A stretch of 5,519 bases of DNA from Planctomycetota bacterium (lineage in GTDB: Bacteria; Planctomycetota; Planctomycetia; Pirellulales; Lacipirellulaceae), in contig JAKEGR010000299.1 in the NCBI GenBank assembly GCA_022615465.1, positions 1 through 5,519 on the forward strand, read 5' to 3'. The position numbers and the translations under genes were made by a program. The first letter of the stretch is position 1, and every line of letters starts with the position of its first letter. Below the pieces are notes generated by a model. The model had not been told where the DNA came from, ran no database searches, and worked only from the letters and a program-made list of their open reading frames with translations. This document shows positions 1 to 4,961 of the stretch, piece by piece.

Positions 1-21
1 CCTGCGCGCCGCCTGAGCCTC

Positions 22-46
22 GGCCCAGTGGGCCCATCATTTTTTT
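22..46 (+). terminator. Possible intrinsic terminator of an upstream + strand gene
   Basis: GGCCC (22-26) and GGGCC (30-34) form a five-pair GC stem around the loop AGT, and a run of seven T lies at 40-46. Five bases separate stem and T-run, which is longer than in an ideal terminator, and the stem is short. In frame 2 the left edge reads Leu-Arg-Ala-Ala-stop, ending at 16, so a + strand gene off the window could end just before this hairpin. Sixteen bases are too few to call that gene. Confidence 0.35.
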
Positions 47-166
47 GTATTGACGTTCGGGTCGTCCGCCAGGACGAATCCATCACCAACAGACGCTGGA
101 TACCAATGCCTTAGCAACGCGGAACGCTTGAAGAATCGCCTCAGTTTGGCGTGGTCGCGCGAGAGC

Positions 167-183
167 GTGCCTGTCCCCTTTTT
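167..183. repeat. Motif resembling a dispersed intergenic repeat
   Basis: The stretch GTGCCTGTCCCCTTTTT reads AAAAAGGGGACAGGCAC on the other strand. From memory, closely similar words recur many times in environmental bacterial genomes, often between genes and near REP-associated transposases. Only one copy is visible here, so the repeat status is inferred and not seen. The rest of 47-272 shows short open frames on both strands (37-246 minus, 50-238 plus) with no recognisable domain, ribosome binding site or relative. I treat it as non-coding, possibly an old degenerate repeat element downstream of the helicase gene. Confidence 0.3.
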
Positions 184-272
184 CAACGGGCAGCTAACAA
201 GCCAGAAACCACAAAGGTCCGTTCGGAAAACCCCGTGAACGGTCATGGAAGCAAAGGACTCGAAGGAGGAAG

Positions 273-2744
273 TTATTTTCCTGCGGTTCCTTGCCGTGCC
301 GGCCGCAAAGGGCTGTGAACAAGGACGAACTTCCGCGGTTCCGTGGTGGCGAACTGGACCGTCGCGCGGCGATTCTTGCCGAGGCCGGAGAGGGCGACGA
401 TCTTGCCCGGGCCGAATTCTGGATGGACTACCGCCATGCCTTGCCGGAACACGTCCGGTGAGACGCGCGGCAGATCCGGCGGTTGGGCTTGCGCGGAGTC
501 CGATTCGCCGGCCATTGCGGCCGCGGTCGTGATCGAGGCCGCGGCGATGCCGAAGGAAGGCTTGCCCCCACCGGGGGACTCCACGTTGATATCGGTGGGC
601 TGCAAGTTGCGAACGACGCGGCGGGAAGACGCCTTGCGGGGCGAGGCCCCAGTCGCCTCGTCATCAATCTGCCAGTTGTCCCAGGCATCGTCGTCTTCCT
701 CGTCATCCTGGTCTTCGCCCCAGGGATCGAGGATTCCGGCCTGCGCTTCCGACGGTCCGATTTGTTCCATTTCTTGCCGCGGCATTTCCATCAGAAACGA
801 ACTGGGGATCGTTCGCCGACGCACACCGCGAAAGTCACGTGTGATCGCATAGCTGAGTTGCAGCTCCTCCTCGGCCCGCGTCAGACCGACAAATGCCAGC
901 CGCCGCTCTTCTTCCAGCGCGTCCGGATGCGGGCCGACGCGCTCGTGAGGCAGTACACCATCTTCGAACGCGACAATAAACACCACCGGGAACTCAAGCC
1001 CCTTGGCCGCGTGTAAGGTCATCAGGGTTGCCTTATCCACTTCCGTGTTCCAGTTGTCGGTCTCGTTCACCAGCCACGCGCGTTCGAGATACGCTTCGAG
1101 CTGCCCGCCGCCAGGGTTCTGTTCGTCGAACTGCCGGGCATCCGTCAGAAGTTCCTCGATGTTGGCTAGCCGGTTCTGGTCCTGTTCATCGTCGCTCTGG
1201 ATCAGCCCGGCGCGATAGCCAGAGGCTTCCAGCACCGTTCCGATCACTTCCTCGACGTCGCCGTGGAGGACTGCATCGATGCGGTCCATGATGTCGACGA
1301 ACGAGAGCAGCTTGGCGGCCGCTTGCTTCGAGAGTCCGTCGACCCGCGAGGCATCGCGGGCGGCATCCGAAAGCGACAAGCGGGTACGGGTTGCATACTC
1401 GGTGAGTCGTTCGATGGTCTTGCCGCCGATGCCGCGTGGGGGAGTGTTCACGCAGCGTTCAAACGCCATGTCATCCCTTGGGTTGTTGACGAGTTGGCAG
1501 TAAGCGAGAACGTCCTTGATTTCCTTGCGTGCATAGAACTCCTGCCCACGGATCATCTGGAAGGGCACGCCCGCCGCATGGAGCGCCTGCTCGAGAGACC
1601 GCGACAGGGCATTGACCCGATAAAACACCGCAAAGTCGCTCGGCTTCCGCCGGCCGCTCTCGACGGCGCGTCGGATTTGGTCGGCAATATCCCGCGCTTC
1701 GTGGCCTTGGTCCTCGTACGCCACCAGGCGAATTGGCGCTCCTTCCGAATTTTCGGTCCAGAGTGTTTTGTGTTTGCGACGTCGATTGTGGCTGATCAAC
1801 TCGTCTGCGATGCGGAGAATCTGCTTGGTGCTGCGATAGTTCTGTTCGAGTCGTACGATCCGCACGCTGGGGTAGTCGTTTTCAAACTCGAGGATATTGT
1901 TGAGATCGGCCCCGCGCCACCCGTAGATGGATTGATCCGGATCGCCGGTCACGCCAAGGTTGGGATAATCGGTCGAGAGCGCCCGGAGGATCACATACTG
2001 AGCGCGATTCGTATCCTGGTACTCGTCAACCAGCACGTAGCGATAACGCTCGTCAAGTTCCGCACGGATTTCTTCGTGTTCATACAGGAGTCGCGCCACA
2101 TGCAATAACAGGTCGTCGAAATCGACCGCCGAAGAAGCCAGGAGCCGCTCTTGATAGGCCGGATACACCTCGGCCACCACGTGGCTCAGCATGCTGCCGG
2201 AACGCGGCTCGTACTGGTCGGCCGGGATGAGCTTGTTCTTCGCCGCGCTGATCGCCTCGGCCAATCGTTCCGGCGAGTAGTTCCTCGTGTTGATGTCGCG
2301 GGCTTCGATCACGCGTTTGACGGTCTGGCGTGCGCCGCTGGCATCGTAGATGGTGAAGTTGGGCGTGAGGCCGACATATTCGGCATATTGCCGCAGCAAC
2401 CTGGCCCCGAAGCGGTGAAACGTGCTCAGCCAGACGCGGTCGCCGGGCGCCAACTCGGCGACACGGCGCTGCATTTCGTCGGCTGCCTTGTTGGTGAAGG
2501 TCAACGCCAAGATCTGAGACGGCCGCACGCCGCTTTCCAAGAGGTATGCAATGCGATGGGTGATGACGCGGGTCTTTCCGCTTCCCGGCCCGGCCAGGAC
2601 GAGTAGCGGACCGTCGCGGTGAGTGACTGCTTCGCGCTGGGGTTTCGTCAGGATTGAAAGGAGAGTTTCCAAAGTCGGTGAAAGGGGAGTGAGGAAGACC
2701 GGAAAACGAGGATCATCGGTACCTTGCGTCGCCGATTCTATCAT
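273..2744 (-). CDS. pcrA: ATP-dependent 3'-5' DNA helicase, PcrA/UvrD family
   Basis: Complete 823-residue superfamily 1A helicase. The family unwinds DNA with ATP in nucleotide excision and mismatch repair, removes recombinase from single strands, and can act on stalled RNA polymerase. Motifs appear in order: Q-motif Gln36 (KPQREAV); Walker A AGPGSGKT (51-58, Lys57); motif Ia LTFTNKAADEM (81-91); Ib STFHRFGARLL (107-117); Walker B VLVDEYQDTN (237-246, Asp240/Glu241); III GDPDQSIYGWRGA (267-279); IV RLEQNYRST (298-306); V TLHAAKGLEFPVV (576-588); VI EEERRLAFVGLTRAEEEL (611-628). All catalytic residues are intact. A disordered linker (about 660-765) holds a strongly acidic patch (677-696). The end (about 766-815, FRQGMAVVHPEFGPGKIV) matches the Tudor-like domain that binds RNA polymerase in PcrA/UvrD. 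Length is somewhat above the usual 720-780, explained by the linker and about 30 extra N-terminal residues. The ATG at 2744 has only a weak purine-rich upstream site; no better start is seen downstream. The gene is divergent from the alpha-CTD-like gene and appears to be monocistronic within the window. Which paralogue (PcrA, UvrD or a second UvrD-like copy) cannot be settled here. Confidence 0.96.
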   Translation of the reverse strand: MIESATQGTDDPRFPVFLTPLSPTLETLLSILTKPQREAVTHRDGPLLVLAGPGSGKTRVITHRIAYLLESGVRPSQILALTFTNKAADEMQRRVAELAPGDRVWLSTFHRFGARLLRQYAEYVGLTPNFTIYDASGARQTVKRVIEARDINTRNYSPERLAEAISAAKNKLIPADQYEPRSGSMLSHVVAEVYPAYQERLLASSAVDFDDLLLHVARLLYEHEEIRAELDERYRYVLVDEYQDTNRAQYVILRALSTDYPNLGVTGDPDQSIYGWRGADLNNILEFENDYPSVRIVRLEQNYRSTKQILRIADELISHNRRRKHKTLWTENSEGAPIRLVAYEDQGHEARDIADQIRRAVESGRRKPSDFAVFYRVNALSRSLEQALHAAGVPFQMIRGQEFYARKEIKDVLAYCQLVNNPRDDMAFERCVNTPPRGIGGKTIERLTEYATRTRLSLSDAARDASRVDGLSKQAAAKLLSFVDIMDRIDAVLHGDVEEVIGTVLEASGYRAGLIQSDDEQDQNRLANIEELLTDARQFDEQNPGGGQLEAYLERAWLVNETDNWNTEVDKATLMTLHAAKGLEFPVVFIVAFEDGVLPHERVGPHPDALEEERRLAFVGLTRAEEELQLSYAITRDFRGVRRRTIPSSFLMEMPRQEMEQIGPSEAQAGILDPWGEDQDDEEDDDAWDNWQIDDEATGASPRKASSRRVVRNLQPTDINVESPGGGKPSFGIAAASITTAAAMAGESDSAQAQPPDLPRVSPDVFRQGMAVVHPEFGPGKIVALSGLGKNRRATVQFATTEPRKFVLVHSPLRPARQGTAGK

Positions 2745-2797
2745 TTCGCATGCCCGCTCGCCTGTTCAACCCCATCTCTGCGGGGGATCGCCACCAA

Positions 2798-2832
2798 CCA
2801 GCACCGCCGAATGGTCGCCGTGGCGGTGCTGG
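2798..2832. repeat. Perfect 11-bp inverted repeat in the divergent intergenic region
   Basis: CCAGCACCGCC (2798-2808) and GGCGGTGCTGG (2822-2832) are exact reverse complements separated by 13 bases. The GC-rich stem lies 54-88 bases upstream of the helicase start codon, and upstream of the promoter of the alpha-CTD-like gene. No T-run follows on either strand, so it is not an intrinsic terminator. It could be a stem-loop in the helicase mRNA leader or a binding site for a dimeric regulator; the sequence does not decide between these. Confidence 0.6.
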
Positions 2833-2868
2833 CATCCACCCTGCACGGAAAAAATCCGAAGAAAATTG

Positions 2869-2897
2869 TTGGCCTGTGGCTGGAAAATTGGTATACT
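2869..2897 (+). promoter_or_regulatory. Sigma-70-type extended -10 promoter for the alpha-CTD-like gene
   Basis: The -10 hexamer TATACT (2892-2897) matches five of six consensus bases and is preceded by TGG (2889-2891), an extended -10 element. At an ideal 17-base spacing lies TTGGCC (2869-2874), matching four of six bases of the -35 consensus. An A-rich stretch just upstream (about 2848-2867) resembles an UP element, which in well-studied bacteria is contacted by the RNA polymerase alpha CTD. Initiation near 2904 would give a GC-rich leader of about 100 bases. GTATAC at 2891-2896 is palindromic, so weak initiation on the other strand is conceivable, but I see no matching -35 there. Confidence 0.55.
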
Positions 2898-2988
2898 CCG
2901 CGGCCAGTGGCAAGGCGGCGCGGCCCGGAAAACCCTCCGTGCGAAAGGCGCGCCTCGATCCAGCCGATTCCTTGTGTTTCGCTGTTTC

Positions 2989-3000
2989 AGGAGGAAGGAA
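2989..3000 (+). promoter_or_regulatory. Ribosome binding site fixing the start of the alpha-CTD-like gene
   Basis: The purine run AGGAGGAAGGAA contains a perfect AGGAGG (2989-2994), 13 bases before the ATG at 3008, and a second GGAAGGAA closer in. This favours the ATG at 3008 over the in-frame upstream ATG at 2750, which lies before the promoter and would add 86 residues with no resemblance to the family. Confidence 0.7.
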
Positions 3001-3007
3001 CCCCAAA

Positions 3008-3280
3008 ATGACACGCATTCCGATCAATCGTGCCTACGAACAGTCTGAAGACCTTAAAGACAAGCTTGAGATGAGCACGGCCGAAATTGGCCTGGCGGTC
3101 CGCACTACCAACTGCCTGGAAGAACGCGGTGTTTTCACGGTGGATGACCTCTTGCAATGCACGCGTGAAGACCTTCTAAGTATCTCCAACTTCGGCGAGA
3201 AAACGCTCGAAGAAGTCTACAAATCGCTGGAAATCCTTGGTTTTTACAGGCCTGGCCGGGCACCCACTCACCCGCGCTGA
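3008..3280 (+). CDS. Stand-alone RNA polymerase alpha-subunit C-terminal-domain-like protein
   Basis: This 90-residue protein is essentially one alpha CTD, the helix-hairpin-helix-like domain by which RNA polymerase alpha binds UP elements and activators. Residues about 27-80 align by eye with RpoA: IGLAVRTTNCLEERGVF corresponds to the first recognition segment, and NFGEKTLEEV (61-70) to the NLGKKSLTEI hairpin. Relative to E. coli, Arg265 (Arg32), Asn268 (Asn35), Cys269, Leu270, Gly296 (Gly63), Lys298 (Lys65) and Glu302 (Glu69) are kept; Lys271 is Glu38 and Ser299 is Thr66. The assembly N-terminal domain of RpoA is absent, so it cannot be the true alpha subunit. A charged segment of about 25 residues (EQSEDLKDKLEM) precedes the domain. 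The clear promoter, leader and Shine-Dalgarno show a real gene, not a fragment. Similar small proteins are, to my knowledge, common in planctomycetes. It may bind DNA or regulators on its own; the role is unknown. Confidence 0.88.
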   Translation: MTRIPINRAYEQSEDLKDKLEMSTAEIGLAVRTTNCLEERGVFTVDDLLQCTREDLLSISNFGEKTLEEVYKSLEILGFYRPGRAPTHPR

Positions 3281-3350
3281 CGGCTAACGCCGGTCTCTCG
3301 CGGCACAACCTGGGATATGCAAGAATAAGTAGGGTCTGGGTTCTCTGGCG

Positions 3351-3375
3351 ACTGGACGGTGGTACGCTGTCCGGT
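3351..3375 (+). other. Stem-loop between the alpha-CTD-like gene and the operon
   Basis: ACTGGACGG (3351-3359) can pair with CTGTCCGGT (3367-3375) over nine positions, two of them G-U, around the seven-base loop TGGTACG. It lies about 70 bases after the stop of the alpha-CTD-like gene and 64 bases before the chosen start of the membrane protein. Only three T follow, so it is a weak terminator candidate; it could also be an mRNA 3' end or leader structure. Confidence 0.35.
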
Positions 3376-3387
3376 TTCCATGGAAAC
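3374..3387. promoter_or_regulatory. Perfect 14-bp palindrome upstream of the operon, candidate operator
   Basis: GTTTCCATGGAAAC is identical to its own reverse complement over all 14 bases. It sits in the 158-base gap before the membrane-protein operon, touching the alternative ATG at 3388 and 51 bases before the preferred ATG at 3439. A perfect palindrome of this length is expected about once per 16 kb by chance, so one in so short a gap is suggestive of a dimeric regulator site, but not proof. No convincing -35/-10 pair was found around it. Confidence 0.35.
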
Positions 3388-3438
3388 ATGGCCTTGCTTC
3401 CATTGCCTCTTGATCGTGCTCCCTCCGAGAGTCCCTCC

Positions 3439-4512
3439 ATGCCCTTCGGCTTGCGACTCTTTGTCAAGAAACGTGGCACTCGCCGGACCGGCTCGCGCTG
3501 GCAAGCCATGTTGGCCGAGGGCGTGGTCGACGCCGCACTCCTGGCGATTGGTCTTTACGGCCTCTACTGGCTGGTCACGCGGTTCATCACGGTCGAGGGC
3601 GCTGGCTACAATTGGTGGCCCTGGCTGGTAATGGTAATTCCCTTCGCGTTAATCGCCTACGGCGCGGTTGGCGTCATGACGCTCCTGTGGAAAAGCTACG
3701 CCTCGACCGAGCGCCGCGCCGCCACCGTTCAAAAGGCCACGGACTGGGAAATCCCCGGAACCGACGTAAAGTCGGCCTACCCGCCCCTCCCCACGATACC
3801 GCCGATCGACGCGGTCGTGGACAGTCCGGGCGTTCGGCTCGCATTCCGCCTGCCGATCGACGCCGCTCCCGGCTGGGTGTCCGCCACCATGGCCGCGATC
3901 TGCCTGACGTGGAATACGCTGGTCGCCATCTTCGTCATTCAAATCCTCCGCCAACATGTCGCTGGCAATCCCAATTGGCTTCTTACGTGGTTGATGGTGC
4001 CGTTCGTGCTGGCGGGGCTGTGGACACTCGCGGCCCTCGGTCGCCAAGTGCTCATTTCCGCAGCCATTGGCACCACGCGGGTCGAAGTCTCGGATCATCC
4101 GTTCTTTCCGGGCGAACGATACCAGGGTCTGGTTTCCCAGACGGGTCGGCTCCACGTGCGTTGGTTTCAAGTGCAACTGCTTTGCGAAGAACAAGCGATC
4201 TACCAGCAAGGCACCGACACGCGGATCGCCACGGCCCGCGTGTATCGCGACGTGGTCTTCAGCCAGCGGAAGTTCGACATTACCCCGGGCCAAGCGTTTG
4301 AGAGCGGCTTTGAATTCACGATTCCCGTCTCGGCGATGCATTCCTTCGCGACCTCACACAACGCCGTCCATTGGACCCTTGTCGTGCGTGGCCGAGTGCG
4401 GACTTGGGGCGAAATCGAACGCCGGTTTTTGATCTTCGTCTATCCCGCCGCCGCAGCCGAGATCCCGGTGCGGGAGCTCACCCACTCATTCGTCAGGAAT
4501 CGACCACGATGA
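3439..4512 (+). CDS. Four-helix membrane protein with C-terminal arrestin-like domain
   Basis: I do not recognise a named family. From the ATG at 3439 the product is 357 residues. The basic N-terminus (KKRGTRRTGSR) precedes hydrophobic segments at about 29-50 and 60-84, then a proline-rich polar stretch (about 85-148), then segments at about 149-171 and 181-203. The positive-inside rule puts the N-terminus, middle loop and C-terminus in the cytoplasm. Residues about 212-336 are strand-rich and carry an arrestin/Spo0M-like pattern: PFFPGERYQG, an alternating strand, FDITPGQAFESGFEFTIP, then HNAVHWTLVVRGRV and a final strand FLIFVYP. That fold is inferred by eye. The start at 3439 is preferred because GAGAG (3427-3431) lies seven bases upstream; the ATG at 3388 (17 residues more, low-quality extension) is possible. 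It is first gene of a coupled operon: its TGA overlaps the next ATG. It could be a membrane scaffold or docking protein for its neighbours; no catalytic motif is seen. Confidence 0.82.
   Translation: MPFGLRLFVKKRGTRRTGSRWQAMLAEGVVDAALLAIGLYGLYWLVTRFITVEGAGYNWWPWLVMVIPFALIAYGAVGVMTLLWKSYASTERRAATVQKATDWEIPGTDVKSAYPPLPTIPPIDAVVDSPGVRLAFRLPIDAAPGWVSATMAAICLTWNTLVAIFVIQILRQHVAGNPNWLLTWLMVPFVLAGLWTLAALGRQVLISAAIGTTRVEVSDHPFFPGERYQGLVSQTGRLHVRWFQVQLLCEEQAIYQQGTDTRIATARVYRDVVFSQRKFDITPGQAFESGFEFTIPVSAMHSFATSHNAVHWTLVVRGRVRTWGEIERRFLIFVYPAAAAEIPVRELTHSFVRNRPR
4495..4499 (+). promoter_or_regulatory. Ribosome binding site of the small arrestin-like gene
   Basis: AGGAA lies nine bases before the ATG at 4509, inside the end of the membrane-protein gene. 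It selects 4509 over the upstream start at 4371 in the same frame, whose extra 46 residues merely read the upstream gene out of frame. Confidence 0.6.
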
Positions 4513-4961
4513 CCACCCCCGGCGTGCGGCTTACTCTCGACAGACCCGTTGCACACTACCTGCCCGGCGACCAACTGACAGGGCAATTCAAGATCGAGGG
4601 ATCGAAGGCTTGGGGTGTGCGCTCGGCCGAACTTTCGGTGCTCTGGTACACTGCCGGTAAAGGAGAGGAGGACATGGCCGTGCATCATTTCGAGCGGCTC
4701 GTCGACGATCCGTCCAAGCCGCTCGATTTGCGTGTCCCCAGGCCATTTGCCGCCAAACTGCCGCTTGGTCCGTTAAGCTACGATGGCGATATCGTGAAAG
4801 TGTGCTGGTGCGTACGCGCGAGGCTGTTTCTGCCCCACGGCCAGACGGCTGTCGCGGAGACGGCATTTCGACTCGGCACGGTGCCGGCAGCGAGGCCACC
4901 AGGCCAGGAGCCGGACGGCGACAGCTTGGAGGCGGAAACCGAACAAGCGGCGAACTCATGA
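4509..4961 (+). CDS. Small soluble arrestin-like protein
   Basis: The 150-residue product has no signal peptide and no membrane segment, so it is probably cytoplasmic. Residues 5-124 show the layout of one arrestin-fold sandwich: GVRLTLDRPVAHYLPGDQLTG with the strand-turn PGD..G; SAELSVLWYT; a charged turn KGEED; the PLDLRVPRPF strand; and the hallmark P-L-S-Y-D-G (88-93) followed by strand VKVCWCVRARLFL and a last strand ETAFRLG. In arrestins and Spo0M-type proteins the P-S-Y-x-G turn is in the same place. The remaining tail (about 125-150) is polar, Pro/Glu-rich and likely disordered. The layout parallels the C-terminal domain of the membrane protein just upstream, so the two may pair like the N and C halves of an arrestin; that is inference. 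It overlaps both neighbours by ATGA (4509-4512 and 4958-4961). Fold confidence is moderate; function is unknown. Confidence 0.82.
   Translation: MTTPGVRLTLDRPVAHYLPGDQLTGQFKIEGSKAWGVRSAELSVLWYTAGKGEEDMAVHHFERLVDDPSKPLDLRVPRPFAAKLPLGPLSYDGDIVKVCWCVRARLFLPHGQTAVAETAFRLGTVPAARPPGQEPDGDSLEAETEQAANS

Noticed and set aside
219..242. Inverted repeat CCGTTC/GAACGG about 30 bases past the helicase stop
   Set aside because: The stem has only six pairs plus a G-U with a ten-base loop, and no T-run follows on the minus strand, so it is not supported as the helicase terminator.
37..246. 69-codon minus-strand frame and overlapping 62-codon + strand frame (50-238)
   Set aside because: Neither shows a domain or convincing ribosome binding site, and both cover the repeat-like motif; treated as non-coding.
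1263..2108. Long open frame on the + strand (281 codons) inside the helicase region
   Set aside because: It lies wholly antisense to well-conserved helicase motifs, has no recognisable domain, and reflects the GC-rich codon bias of the real gene.
2750..3007. Upstream N-terminal extension of the alpha-CTD-like gene to the ATG at 2750
   Set aside because: The extension covers the promoter and the inverted repeat and has no resemblance to the family; the strong AGGAGG site supports the ATG at 3008.
3281..3300. Small GC hairpin (CGGC/GCCG) just after the stop of the alpha-CTD-like gene
   Set aside because: Four pairs with a bulge and no following T-run; too weak to call a terminator.
3135..3509. 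124-codon minus-strand frame across the end of the alpha-CTD-like gene and the following gap
   Set aside because: It is antisense to the conserved alpha-CTD segment, contains no known motif, and overlaps two real genes.
3649..4341. 230-codon minus-strand frame and a 229-codon + strand frame (3612-4301) over the membrane protein
   Set aside because: The frame of the membrane protein gives clear hydrophobic helices and connects by ATGA to the next gene; the others are Arg/Pro-rich shadows without domains.
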